Source: Altererythrobacter sp. B11 | GTDB taxonomy: Bacteria > Pseudomonadota > Alphaproteobacteria > Sphingomonadales > Sphingomonadaceae | Direction of reading: 5' to 3' | DNA: 64,000 nt | Assembly: GCF_003569745.1 (NCBI RefSeq) | Contig: NZ_AP018498.1 | Span: 310,001-374,000 of the forward strand | In this document: positions 51,797 to 59,821 of the stretch, in pieces | Layout of the letters: the number at the start of each line of letters is the position of its first letter | Position numbering within the stretch: position 1 is the stretch's first letter | Translations under genes and position numbers: made by a program | Notes under the pieces: generated by a model | Databases searched by the model: none | The model's input: the letters and a program-made list of their open reading frames with translations, nothing else | Told to the model about the DNA's origin: nothing

Positions 51797-52462
51797 ATGA
51801 ACATCTTGACTACCATTTCTGTCCGCAAGCCGCTGCGCGGGGCCATGGCCGCCGCGCTGGCGCTCGCCGTGCCGGCAGCGCTAACGATTCCCGCTGCGCC
51901 CGTGGCTGCCGCGGCGGACCCGCTCGACCAGGCCGTGGCGGCGCTGCGCGGCATTTCCACGATGCGCGCGGATTTCACCCAGACCGACCGCACCGGCAGC
52001 ACGGTGAGCGGCGAGTTGACGCTTAAGCGCCCCGGCAAGATCCGCTTCGAATATGCCAAGGGCGTCAACATGCTCGTGGTGTCGAACGGCAAATCGCTGA
52101 CGCTGATCGATTACGATGTGCAGCAGGTGCAGCGCTGGCCGATCAGCAATTCGCCGCTTGGCGCTCTCCTCGACCCCAATCGCGACGTAAAGCGCTATGG
52201 CAAGCTGATGCCGACGGGCAATCCCGACGTGGTGAGCGTCGAGGTACGCGACCCCAAGAAGCCCGAATACGGCACGATCACGATGATCTTCGTGAAGGAT
52301 GCCGGCGCGCCCGGCGGGCTGGAACTGGTCAGCTGGGTGGCGCTGGATGCGCAGAACCAGCGCACCACCGTCCGGCTCTCGAACCAGCGCTATGGCATCT
52401 CCGTGCCGGACAGCACATTCACCTATCGCGACCCGCGTCGGACCACCCGTCGCCCGACCTGA
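51797..52462 (+). CDS. lolA: Outer-membrane lipoprotein carrier protein LolA family
   Basis: A 221-residue periplasmic chaperone that would carry lipoproteins from LolCDE to the outer membrane. The signal peptide is residues about 1-40 (ending PVAAAAD). The core has MRADFTQTDRTGSTVSGELTL, RPGKIRFEYAKGVNMLVVSNG, LTLIDYDVQQVQRWPI and VALDAQNQRTTVRLSNQRY, matching the LolA half-barrel. It would serve the lipoproteins processed by Lgt. A C-terminal basic tail (RRTTRRPT) is short. The gene ends 90 bp before a structured region. Confidence 0.88.
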   Translation: MNILTTISVRKPLRGAMAAALALAVPAALTIPAAPVAAAADPLDQAVAALRGISTMRADFTQTDRTGSTVSGELTLKRPGKIRFEYAKGVNMLVVSNGKSLTLIDYDVQQVQRWPISNSPLGALLDPNRDVKRYGKLMPTGNPDVVSVEVRDPKKPEYGTITMIFVKDAGAPGGLELVSWVALDAQNQRTTVRLSNQRYGISVPDSTFTYRDPRRTTRRPT

Positions 52463-52551
52463 ACGGCTGGCGGACGAACGGTTTTCCGCCTGCGACCAAT
52501 TGCACGGCGCCATTCATTCGCCAGCAAGCCTGTTTCTCATATTCTCTCCTC

Positions 52552-52671
52552 ACAAGGCGGTGACGAGGCGGGTTTCCCCCCTGTTGCCCTTCCTCGACGA
52601 AGAGCCGCCTTGTTTGCGTGACGAACGCTCGAACGAACCCTCGTCCCACTGCCCCCGGGACGAGGGTTTTT
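52552..52671 (+). ncRNA. Candidate small structured RNA with its own terminator
   Basis: The 300-bp gap between lolA and xth has no credible coding frame. It holds ACAAGGCGG at 52552-52560 pairing with CCGCCTTGT at 52605-52613, an inner CGAGG (52564-52568) pairing with CCTCG (52592-52596), a small GCGT-GACGA-ACGC hairpin at 52616-52628, and then a strong intrinsic terminator. TATTCT at 52540-52545 is a fair -10 and would place transcription start near 52552, at the base of the long stem. I cannot tie it to a known family; the long stem with inner bulges recalls 6S RNA, without proof. Confidence 0.5.
52636..52671 (+). terminator. Strong Rho-independent terminator
   Basis: CCCTCGTCCC (52638-52647) and GGGACGAGGG (52657-52666) form a perfect 10-bp GC-rich stem, extended by AA/TT pairs, with a 9-bp loop ACTGCCCCC and a TTTTT run on the + strand. 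It ends transcription rightward after lolA and the candidate small RNA, insulating xth. On the - strand it has no U-tract. Confidence 0.9.
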
Positions 52672-52762
52672 CCTTGCCCCTTCCCGGGCTTTCCGTGGGT
52701 AACCAGGCGAAACTTTCCCCGTCTTGCTTGCCGCAATGCAGCAGCCTTCCTAAGCGCAACAA

Positions 52763-53557
52763 ATGGTCTCCATCGCTTCTTGGAACATCAATTCCGTTCG
52801 CCTGCGCATGCCCATCGTGGAGCGCTTCCTGCGCGAGCAGGCGCCCGATGTGCTGTGCCTGCAGGAGATCAAGTGCCAGGAGCCGCAGTTCCCCTACCGC
52901 GCGTTCGAGGAGCTGGGTTACACCCATTTTGCGGTGCACGGGCAGAAGGGATACCACGGCGTCGCCACGATCAGCCGCATCCCGCTGCGCGACTTCTCCC
53001 GGCACGACTGGCAGGACAATGGCGAAGCGCGCCATGTGGGCGTGGAACTGCTCGGCCCCGGTGAGGGCATGGTGCTGGAGAATGTCTATGTCCCCGCCGG
53101 CGGGGACGAGCCCGACCGGGAGATCAATCCCAAGTTCGGCCAGAAGCTCGACTTCCTCGAGCGGATGACCCGCTGGGCCGACGCGGTGGACCGGCCGACG
53201 CTGATCGTGGGCGATTTCAACATTGCGCCGCTGGAATGCGACGTGTGGAACCACCGCCAGCTGCTGAAGGTTGTCAGCCATACCCCGATCGAGGTGGAGA
53301 CACTCCAACGGTTCAAGGATGCCCACGGCTGGAGCGATATCGGGCGCGAGCACATCCGCGCACCCGACCGCTATTACTCCTGGTGGAGCTATCGCTCCAA
53401 GGACTGGAAGGCGAATGATCGTGGCCGGCGGCTGGACCATATGTGGGCCAGCCCAGAGCTGGCAGCGCAGGCCACAAACCATCGTGTGGTGGAAGGCGCC
53501 CGCGATTGGGAAAGGCCGTCGGACCATGTTCCCCTGGTCACCGAATTCGCCCTCTGA
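52763..53557 (+). CDS. xth: Exodeoxyribonuclease III
   Basis: A 264-residue AP endonuclease/3' exonuclease of the ExoIII family for base-excision repair. Motifs: IASWNINSVRLR, the metal Glu in VLCLQEIKCQ, GYHGVATISR, LENVYVPAGG (Tyr), VGDFNIAPLECDVW and SDHVPLVTEFAL with the catalytic Asp-His near the end. No truncation. The start ATG at 52763 lies after AAGCGCAACAA, a weak ribosome site. It is 12 bp from the acetyltransferase. Confidence 0.95.
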   Translation: MVSIASWNINSVRLRMPIVERFLREQAPDVLCLQEIKCQEPQFPYRAFEELGYTHFAVHGQKGYHGVATISRIPLRDFSRHDWQDNGEARHVGVELLGPGEGMVLENVYVPAGGDEPDREINPKFGQKLDFLERMTRWADAVDRPTLIVGDFNIAPLECDVWNHRQLLKVVSHTPIEVETLQRFKDAHGWSDIGREHIRAPDRYYSWWSYRSKDWKANDRGRRLDHMWASPELAAQATNHRVVEGARDWERPSDHVPLVTEFAL

Positions 53558-53569
53558 AGCGAATATCTC

Positions 53570-54073
53570 ATGAGCATTTGCACGGTCCGGCAAGAGCAAC
53601 CGGGGGACGAAACGGCAATCGCAGCGCTGACGCAGGCCGCCTTTCGCGGCGCGCCCTATAGCCGCGGCGACGAGGCCGCCGTCGTCAGCCGGCTACGGGC
53701 TGCCGGCGATCTCACGCTCTCGCTGGTCGCGCTCAACATGGACCTTGCGGTGATCGGCCACGCGGCCTTTTCCCCCGTCTCCATTTCCGATGGCACATCC
53801 GGCTGGCTCGGGATTGGCCCCGTATCGGTGATGCCGCTCCGCCAGCGCGCCGGCATCGGATCGCGGCTGGTTGAAACGGGCCTGGAACGGCTGAGCGAGA
53901 TGGGAGCAAAAGGCTGCGTCGTGCTCGGCGAGCCGGAATATTACCATCGCTTCGGCTTCGTCACCGATCCCCACCTGACCTTGCCGGGTGCCCCCGCGGC
54001 CTATTTCCAGCGGCTGGTCCTGTCAGGCTGGGCCCCCCGCGGTACGGTGAGCTACGCCCCCGCGTTCGCGTGA
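53570..54073 (+). CDS. GNAT-family N-acetyltransferase, YhbS-like
   Basis: A 167-residue GNAT enzyme. It has VRQEQPGDETAIAALTQAAF at the start, VIGHAAFSPVSISDG, the acetyl-CoA motif A VMPLRQRAGIGSRLVETGLERL and LGEPEYYHRFGF, which is the YhbS-type hallmark. The acceptor is unknown. The start is 12 bp after xth and probably shares its transcript. The stop TGA and the next gene's stop form TGATCA. Confidence 0.88.
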   Translation: MSICTVRQEQPGDETAIAALTQAAFRGAPYSRGDEAAVVSRLRAAGDLTLSLVALNMDLAVIGHAAFSPVSISDGTSGWLGIGPVSVMPLRQRAGIGSRLVETGLERLSEMGAKGCVVLGEPEYYHRFGFVTDPHLTLPGAPAAYFQRLVLSGWAPRGTVSYAPAFA

Positions 54074-55048
54074 TCAGCGCCGCTCGAACCGCTTGAGGCC
54101 AGGCCCGAGCACGTTCCCCCCCAGCGCGAGCGAATCGCCGGACCAGTCCGCCACGAACACCGTGTTGCGATCGACACCCGGCGCCAGCCGCGCATCATTG
54201 CCCTGAATGACGAGACCCGCGCTGCTGTGATTGCGCCCCTCCGCCGCCAGGGCAATGAAGGCGGAGTAATTCTCCTTGTCGCGGCCCTGCACGAACCAGT
54301 TGTTGCTGATCTGCCCCGTCGCCCCGCCGGGGAGGTCGATCATGTAATTGGTCGCCTTGCCCCGAGAATCATCGAAGCTGGAGCCGGCGATTTCCACGCG
54401 GGCGGCTCGCGATTTCACGTAATGGCCGCCACGCCCTTCCTCGAACCGGCTGCGGGTGACGCGAAGCTGCCCATAGTCGCCGACGTAGATCGAATGCGCG
54501 CAGCCGCCCGCGCCTTCGCAGGTGCCGAGCCGGCTGAAGGTGGAGCGATCCACCACGATGGTGCCGTTGGGATCGGCCGCGGTGAGGATGCCCTGCTGGC
54601 TGTCGCGGAACCAGCTCTGCGCCACGGTGAGGTCGCCCTGCTCCAGCCGAATGCCTGCGCCGTTGAAATCGGGCACCCGCATGTTCTCGAACACCAACCC
54701 AGAAACCTCCGCCCCCTGCCCGCGCAGCACGAGCGCCGCCTTGCCTTCGCATGTCACCCCATCGAGGATCGCCGCGCCCGGTTCGGTGGAGAGATAGGAG
54801 ACGCGCCCCTCCGTCTGCACCGCGCAATCGGCATGCCGCCCGGGGGCGATGGCGATTGCACCGCGCCCGCCGCCGATCGCATCCACGGCCTGCTGCAGCC
54901 GGGCATAGCCGCGCCCCGTCTCCACCACCGTATAGGGTGCTGCGCGATCCTGCGCCGGCACGGCGGCAAACGGCAGCGCCAGCGCGGCGACACTGGCGAG
55001 AACGAGGGCGAAGCGCGCGCCACGGCGCGTGGGGGCAAAGCTGTCCAT
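54074..55048 (-). CDS. Secreted parallel beta-helix protein
   Basis: A 324-residue exported protein (signal peptide to about residue 34, ending AAVPAQ). The body is a right-handed parallel beta-helix: GIRLEQGDLTVAQSWFRDS, IVVDRSTFSRLG, LRVTRSRFEEGRG and ISNNWFVQGRDKENYSAFI repeat the N-x-F/W turn pattern. These folds include pectate lyases, polysaccharide-modifying enzymes and adhesins; no catalytic motif of a named family is visible. A CEGAGGC pair may form a disulfide. The first 18 residues are basic. It has no operon partner upstream. Confidence 0.78.
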   Translation of the reverse strand: MDSFAPTRRGARFALVLASVAALALPFAAVPAQDRAAPYTVVETGRGYARLQQAVDAIGGGRGAIAIAPGRHADCAVQTEGRVSYLSTEPGAAILDGVTCEGKAALVLRGQGAEVSGLVFENMRVPDFNGAGIRLEQGDLTVAQSWFRDSQQGILTAADPNGTIVVDRSTFSRLGTCEGAGGCAHSIYVGDYGQLRVTRSRFEEGRGGHYVKSRAARVEIAGSSFDDSRGKATNYMIDLPGGATGQISNNWFVQGRDKENYSAFIALAAEGRNHSSAGLVIQGNDARLAPGVDRNTVFVADWSGDSLALGGNVLGPGLKRFERR

Positions 55049-55082
55049 GCCGCCGGTTTAGCGGCGATCGGTTAACCAGCAG

Positions 55083-55280
55083 TCAACCACGCGGCGGGCG
55101 GCCGCGGCGCGGCGGCTTGGCCGGGTCCAAGGTCACGCCGCGCCGCGCCAGCGCCTCGCGCAGCAGCACTTCATATTCGGCGTTGACCGAGCGAAGCTCC
55201 TGCGCCGCCAGCCGCTCGACCGCCGCGTGCAGCGCGGGGTCGAGCCGCAGGGCGAAGGCCTTCCTGCCTGATTGCGCCAT
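55083..55280 (-). CDS. Arc-type ribbon-helix-helix protein
   Basis: A 65-residue RHH DNA-binding protein. The strand is KAFALRLDPALHAAVERLAA, then RSVNAEYEVLLREALARRG with the Arc/MetJ-like helix pair; the tail is basic (KPPRRGRPPRG). The ATG begins 15 bp after the SPFH stop, so the two are one unit. It may bind the palindrome at 56219-56241 upstream of the SPFH gene, giving autoregulation. It could also be an antitoxin-like protein, though no toxin is seen. Confidence 0.8.
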   Translation of the reverse strand: MAQSGRKAFALRLDPALHAAVERLAAQELRSVNAEYEVLLREALARRGVTLDPAKPPRRGRPPRG

Positions 55281-55295
55281 CCGCCCGCGCCGACC

Positions 55296-56195
55296 CTATT
55301 GGTAGAGCGAGCCGGCGTTGACCACCGGGTTCACTTCCCGCTCCCCGCACAGCACCACCATCAGGTTGGAGACCATCGCGGCGCGCCGTTCGTCATCCAA
55401 TTCGATGATCTGGTCCTCGCTCAGCTTCGCCAGCGCCATTTCCACCATGCTCACCGCCCCCATCACCAGCTTGGCACGGGCGGCGATCACCGCCTCGGCC
55501 TGCTGGCGGCGCAGCATCGCCCCGGCGATTTCCGGCGCATAGGCGAGATGCGTCAGGCCTGCTTCGTCCACCACGATCCCTGCCACGGCGAGCCGCTCGT
55601 TCAGTTCGGTCTGCAACTCGCTGTTGATCACATCCGCGCTGCCACGCAGCGTCGTCACATCGTCCTCGCTCATGTCGTCATAGGGATGCCGCGCGCCCAC
55701 GGTGCGCAGACCGGCTTCGATCTGGATGTTCACGAAGGCACGATAGTCATCGACGTCGAAACTGGCCTGCGCCGTATCGCGAACGCGCCACACGACGTTG
55801 CAGGCGATCTCTATCGGGTTACCGCGCAGATCGTTGATCTTCACTCGCTCGGAATGGATGTTGTGCGCCCGCACCGTTACCTTGGCGCGCATCATCCACG
55901 GCCAGATCCAGCGCAGGCCCTGCCGTCGATCCGTTCCGCGATATGCGCCGAACAGGGTGATCACCGCGCCCTGGTTGGGCTGGATCATGTAGAATCCCGA
56001 CAGCAGGAAGATAAAAGCAAACACCGCAAGGCCCAGCACCGCGCCGCCCGCACCCGCGCCCCCTCGCAACATGCCGAGGCCCCAGAGCCCCACCGGCAGG
56101 GTGGCAACCCACAGCAGCAACAGCAGATAGCCGTTGAAGGTGGTGGCCCGGCTTTCCCGGCTGCGAGTGATTGCGCCGTCATTCCCCTCGATCAC
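55296..56195 (-). CDS. SPFH/band-7 domain membrane protein
   Basis: A 299-residue membrane scaffold of the SPFH superfamily. Two membrane segments (about 23-43 and 50-70, [18 protein letters not shown]) precede [20 protein letters not shown] and the SPFH domain ([52 protein letters not shown]). The C-terminal helix is Ala/Glu rich ([20 protein letters not shown]) and would oligomerise. The start GTG at 56193-56195 has CAGGAG upstream. The pairing with an Arc-like gene is, as I recall, recurrent in proteobacteria, but the pair's function is not established. Confidence 0.88.
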   Translation of the reverse strand: MIEGNDGAITRSRESRATTFNGYLLLLLWVATLPVGLWGLGMLRGGAGAGGAVLGLAVFAFIFLLSGFYMIQPNQGAVITLFGAYRGTDRRQGLRWIWPWMMRAKVTVRAHNIHSERVKINDLRGNPIEIACNVVWRVRDTAQASFDVDDYRAFVNIQIEAGLRTVGARHPYDDMSEDDVTTLRGSADVINSELQTELNERLAVAGIVVDEAGLTHLAYAPEIAGAMLRRQQAEAVIAARAKLVMGAVSMVEMALAKLSEDQIIELDDERRAAMVSNLMVVLCGEREVNPVVNAGSLYQ

Positions 56196-56218
56196 GACCG
56201 GTCTCCTGATGATATAAT

Positions 56219-56241
56219 TGTGATATCGTTTTTATATCACA
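56219..56241. promoter_or_regulatory. Palindromic operator upstream of SPFH gene
   Basis: TGTGATAT and ATATCACA are perfect 8-bp arms around CGTTTTT, with a further half-site TGATATAA at 56210-56217. The region is strikingly AT-rich in GC-rich DNA and lies 24 bp before the GTG, over the likely promoter. Two or more TGATAT half-sites with regular spacing suit binding of an RHH dimer pair. Confidence 0.65.
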
Positions 56242-56285
56242 TGCCGCCCCCGTCAAGCGAAACCGGATGGTGCGCCCGGGGGGAC

Positions 56286-58070
56286 TCAGTGGGCGCGGAT
56301 CGCGGCCAGAAAGGCCTCGCCGTAAGCTTCCAGCTTGCGCGCCCCGACGCCGCTGATCGCGCCGAGTTCGACGAGGCTCGTCGGACGCGCGGCAGCCATT
56401 TCGCGCAAAGTGGCATCGTGGAACACCACATAGGGCGGCACCTGCGCTTCTTCCGCCAGTTCGCGCCGCAGGTTGCGCAGGGCCTCGAACAGCGGATCGC
56501 CCACGGGATTGGGCGCCGCATCGCGCCCGCGCCGCCGCTTTCCAGCCGCCGGGGGGCTGACGATTACCACAGGCATGCCGCCAGTCAGGATGTCCCGCGC
56601 GTCGCCCGCCAGGCACAGGCCGCCGTGTTCGTTCGCAACAAGGCTGCCACGCGCCTGCAAGGCACGGCTGACCGGCTGCAACAGCCGCGCTTCCGCCTGT
56701 CCGACAATGCCGAACACGGATAGCTTGTCGTGCCCCTTCTGGCGCACCCGCTCGTCCTCCGCACCGGTAAGCACCTTCTGCAGATGGCCGAAGCCATAGC
56801 TCTGGCCCGTACGATAGACGGCGCTCAGCAGCTTGCGCGCCAGCTCCGTGGTGTCGATCACGTCGGGCGCATCCAGGCAATTGTCGCAATTGCCGCAGCG
56901 TTCGGGCGGCTCTTCTCCGAAATGGCGCAGCAGCACCGCGCGGCGGCAGGTGGGCGTTTCCACCAGCACGGCCAGCGCATCCAGCCGCTGGCGTTCGCCG
57001 GCCTGCCGCCCCTCATCCAGTTCTGTCAGCCTTTGCCGCGCCTGGGCAAAATCGCCCGCCGCCCACAGCATCACCGCGCGCGCGGGATCGCCGTCGCGCC
57101 CGGCACGGCCCGTCTCCTGGTAATAGGCTTCGATCGACTTAGGGATACCCGCATGGGCGACGAAGCGGACATCGGGCTTGTCGATCCCCATGCCGAAAGC
57201 GATCGTCGCCACGATCACCATGTCTTCGCTGGCCACGAATTCGGCCTGATTGGCGGCGCGCTGCTCCGGCGGCAGGCCGGCGTGGTAAGGCAGCACCCGC
57301 CGCCCGGAGACACTGGCGAGCCGCTCCGCCAGATCCTCCACCTTCCGCCGCGTGGGGGCATAGATGATGCCCGGCCCGCGTTCCTCCGCCAGCAAGGTCA
57401 CCAGTTGGCGCAGCCCGTTCTCGCGATGGCGGATGGCATAGCGGATGTTCGGCCGGTCGAAGCCGGCGACGATCAGCCCATCCTCCCCGATGCCCAGCTG
57501 CGCCAGGATATCCGCCCTGGTATGCGCATCCGCCGTGGCGGTCAGCGCCAGCCGCGGCACGGCGGGGAAGGCGTCCATCAGCGGGCGCAGCTGCCGATAG
57601 TCGGGGCGGAAGTCATGCCCCCATTCGGACACGCAATGCGCTTCGTCCACCGCGAACAGTGCCAGCCGGGCACTGCCCAGCAGATCGCGGAAGTGCGGCT
57701 GGCTGGCACGCTCAGGCGCGACATACAGCAGGTCCAGCTCGCCCGCGCGGAAGGCGTCCATCGTCGCCATCCGATCGTCGTCCACGCTGGTCAGCGCGGC
57801 TGCACGGATGCCGTTGGCCCGGGCCGAACGCAGCTGGTCGTGCATCAGCGCAATGAGCGGGGAGACGACCACGCAGGTGCCGTCCAGCATGCAGGCGGGC
57901 AATTGATAGGTCAGAGACTTGCCTGCACCGGTGGGCATCACCGCCAGCGTCGATTGCCCGGCCAGAACGCGCGCCACCACGTCGCGCTGCACGCCGCGGA
58001 ACTGCTCGAATCCGAAGATCCGCCGCAGCGCCGCTTCCGCTTCGCCCTGCATCTGCCCTGCATCCGCCAT
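56286..58070 (-). CDS. recQ: ATP-dependent DNA helicase RecQ
   Basis: A 594-residue 3'-5' RecQ helicase for recombination repair. Order: helicase motifs I (MPTGAGKSLTYQLPA), II (FAVDEAHCVSEWGHDFRPDY), VI (YYQETGRAGRDG), RecQ-CT zinc site (CRRAVLLRHFGEEPPERCGNCDNCLD, four Cys), RQC winged helix and HRDC (DATLREMAAARPTSLVELGA, ISGVGARKLEAYGEAFL). All are intact. The start is ATG 58070; an alternative at 58052 (MQGEAEAAL) follows GCAGGG. Nothing nearby limits its expression except the upstream T-rich strand. Confidence 0.96.
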   Translation of the reverse strand: MADAGQMQGEAEAALRRIFGFEQFRGVQRDVVARVLAGQSTLAVMPTGAGKSLTYQLPACMLDGTCVVVSPLIALMHDQLRSARANGIRAAALTSVDDDRMATMDAFRAGELDLLYVAPERASQPHFRDLLGSARLALFAVDEAHCVSEWGHDFRPDYRQLRPLMDAFPAVPRLALTATADAHTRADILAQLGIGEDGLIVAGFDRPNIRYAIRHRENGLRQLVTLLAEERGPGIIYAPTRRKVEDLAERLASVSGRRVLPYHAGLPPEQRAANQAEFVASEDMVIVATIAFGMGIDKPDVRFVAHAGIPKSIEAYYQETGRAGRDGDPARAVMLWAAGDFAQARQRLTELDEGRQAGERQRLDALAVLVETPTCRRAVLLRHFGEEPPERCGNCDNCLDAPDVIDTTELARKLLSAVYRTGQSYGFGHLQKVLTGAEDERVRQKGHDKLSVFGIVGQAEARLLQPVSRALQARGSLVANEHGGLCLAGDARDILTGGMPVVIVSPPAAGKRRRGRDAAPNPVGDPLFEALRNLRRELAEEAQVPPYVVFHDATLREMAAARPTSLVELGAISGVGARKLEAYGEAFLAAIRAH

Positions 58071-58167
58071 GGGCGGGCTGTGGCAGACGACGGGGGATGC
58101 GGGAACCGGCCAGGGCGGTTTTTTGGCGGTTTTTTTGCGCGCTTCAGTGGTCTAGCGTGCGCGCTCC

Positions 58168-58183
58168 GCAGGGGCGCCCCTGC
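58168..58183. repeat. 16-bp perfect palindrome upstream of lipoprotein gene
   Basis: GCAGGGGCGCCCCTGC is fully self-complementary and lies 27 bp before the small lipoprotein ATG at 58210. It may be a hairpin in the mRNA leader or an operator. No loop is available, so in RNA it would open at the centre. Confidence 0.4.
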
Positions 58184-58209
58184 CGGTTCGTTTCAGAGAG
58201 GTATCGAAA

Positions 58210-58512
58210 ATGAAGAAGTTTGCACTTGCGGCCTTTGCCGCTGCTTCGGCCATGACGCTGGCCGCTTGCGGCAGCGCCGACGATGCGAGCACCGATGCGG
58301 AAGCCGATACGGTGGAAATGCCTGCCGACGAGGCAATGGCCGATGTGCCGGACCCAGCCGTCGATCCCGATGCCACCTCGGAGGCGGTGGACGATGCGGT
58401 GGACAATGCCGAAGAGACGACCGACGCCTATCAGGCGGCCGGGGATGCCGCGGCCGCAGCCGCTTCCGACGTGGAAGCAGCCGCCAGCCCCACCACCGCT
58501 CCCACCGAGTGA
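58210..58512 (+). CDS. Small acidic lipoprotein
   Basis: A 100-residue protein: MKKFALAAFAAASAMTLAAC is a lipoprotein signal (lipobox LAAC), and the rest is low-complexity Asp, Ala and Glu (DEAMADVPDPAVDPDATSEA, DAAAAAASDVEAAA). It should sit on the outer membrane as a disordered acidic chain. GAGAGG precedes the ATG. The stop overlaps the next gene's GTG by 4 bp (GTGA), so the two lipoproteins are coupled. No function known. Confidence 0.82.
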   Translation: MKKFALAAFAAASAMTLAACGSADDASTDAEADTVEMPADEAMADVPDPAVDPDATSEAVDDAVDNAEETTDAYQAAGDAAAAAASDVEAAASPTTAPTE

Positions 58513-58796
58513 CGGAGATCGCCAACAGGGCGGGCGGGGCCAGCGCCCTGCCCGCCTTGCGCGGCCTATGCCCGGCCGCGCTCCTTCCGGCCGTGCTGCT
58601 CCTCTCCGCCTGCGGAGCGAGCGATAATGATCCGGGACCGGGCGGAGTGACGGTGGGGGAGGCGCGCGCGCTCGATCGCGCGGCCGCAATGCTCGATTCC
58701 CGGCCGCTTCCCGCCGAGGCGCTGCAGCCCGGCAGCGCCGCGCCGGCGGCCGTATCGCCGGAGCCGAGTGGAACGCCGGCGGCCAGCCCACGTTAG
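58509..58796 (+). CDS. Small lipoprotein coupled to the preceding one
   Basis: A 95-residue protein that starts at GTG 58509 and has a lipoprotein signal ending LLPAVLLLSAC (Cys about residue 35, so the n-region is long). The mature part (GASDNDPGPGGVTVGEARAL) and the Pro/Ala/Ser-rich tail look unfolded. If translation starts later, GTG or ATG alternatives are not evident. It lies 9 bp before phhA, so its translation may be coupled to that gene too. Confidence 0.65.
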   Translation: MTEIANRAGGASALPALRGLCPAALLPAVLLLSACGASDNDPGPGGVTVGEARALDRAAAMLDSRPLPAEALQPGSAAPAAVSPEPSGTPAASPR

Positions 58797-58805
58797 TTTA
58801 CTACC

Positions 58806-59744
58806 ATGCCGGAAAGCGCACTCAGCGAAATCGACTTCGCGGCCTTGCCGGAGCCTTCGGACACGGTGTTCACCGCTCCGCTCCGCCGCCCACCGCATGT
58901 GGACGAGGACTGGCTAGAGCCGGCGCAGCGGGACTATTCGGCAGGGGATGATGCGATCTGGGATGCGCTGTTCGCGCGGCAGATGGACGTTCTTCCCGGC
59001 CGCGCCTGCAGCGCCTTCCTCCAGGGCCTCGAGCAGCTCGATCTGGGCGCCGGCGGCGTGCCCGATTTTGGCCGCCTGTCAAAAGAGCTGGGGCGGCTCA
59101 CCGGGTGGAGCGTGGTGCCCGTCCCCATGCTGATCCCCGACCATGTGTTCTTCTGGCATCTGGCCAATCGCCGCTTCCCCGCCGGCAATTTCATCCGCAC
59201 CCGCGAAACCTTCGACTACATCCAGGAGCCGGACGTGTTCCACGATGTGTTCGGCCATGTGCCGATGCTCGCCGACCCCGTATTCGCCGATTACATGCAG
59301 GAATATGGCCGGGCCGGCTGGAAGGCGATGCGCCACAACCGGCTGAAGGCGCTGGGGGCGCTCTATTGGTACACCGTGGAGTTCGGCCTGATCCGCGAAG
59401 CGGGCGAACTGCGCATCTATGGTGCGGGTATCCTGTCCGGGCCGCAGGAAGCGGTGTTCGCGCTGGAGGGGCATTCGCCCAACCGGATCACGCTCGATGT
59501 CGACCGGGTGATGCGGACGGATTACGTGATCGACGATCTGCAGCCGACCTACTTCGTGATCGAGAGCCTGGCGGACCTCTACCGCCTGACGGTGGAGCGC
59601 GATTTCGATCAGCTCTATCGCAACCTCGATCCCGGCTTCACCTATGCCAACGCCGCGGTGCTGGATAGCGACAATGTGCTGCATCCCGGCACGCAGGAAT
59701 ATCATCTGCGCGGCGGCCGCGGCTCTTCCGCCAAGCCGGTCTGA
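58806..59744 (+). CDS. phhA: Phenylalanine 4-monooxygenase
   Basis: A 312-residue non-haem iron enzyme converting phenylalanine to tyrosine with a pterin cofactor. The iron ligands lie in DVFHDVFGHVPML (two His) and YWYTVEFGL (Glu), and RPPHVDEDWLEPAQRDYSAG is the expected start of the catalytic domain. No regulatory ACT domain, as in bacterial enzymes. The pterin recycling enzyme PhhB is not seen. It follows the lipoproteins and shares their direction. Confidence 0.95.
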   Translation: MPESALSEIDFAALPEPSDTVFTAPLRRPPHVDEDWLEPAQRDYSAGDDAIWDALFARQMDVLPGRACSAFLQGLEQLDLGAGGVPDFGRLSKELGRLTGWSVVPVPMLIPDHVFFWHLANRRFPAGNFIRTRETFDYIQEPDVFHDVFGHVPMLADPVFADYMQEYGRAGWKAMRHNRLKALGALYWYTVEFGLIREAGELRIYGAGILSGPQEAVFALEGHSPNRITLDVDRVMRTDYVIDDLQPTYFVIESLADLYRLTVERDFDQLYRNLDPGFTYANAAVLDSDNVLHPGTQEYHLRGGRGSSAKPV

Positions 59745-59768
59745 GACCCGCCGAAAGCGGGCACAGAA

Positions 59769-59799
59769 AAGCCGGCCGCGGGTAATCCCGGGCCGGCTT
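59769..59799. terminator. Bidirectional hairpin between phhA and a convergent lipoprotein gene
   Basis: AAGCCGGCC (59769-59777) and GGCCGGCTT (59791-59799) form a 9-bp stem with an inner CGGG-TAAT-CCCG. Leftward, TTTT follows the stem, so it is a Rho-independent terminator for the 59822-60055 gene; rightward, TTCC gives a weaker tail. Confidence 0.75.
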
Positions 59800-59821
59800 C
59801 CTGAACTCGTGGTGCGAGAAC

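Noticed and set aside
58110-58140. T-rich stretch with AACCG/CGGTT as a rightward terminator
   Set aside because: The stem is only five pairs and no rightward gene ends before it; it may just be AT-rich promoter DNA upstream of recQ or the lipoprotein.
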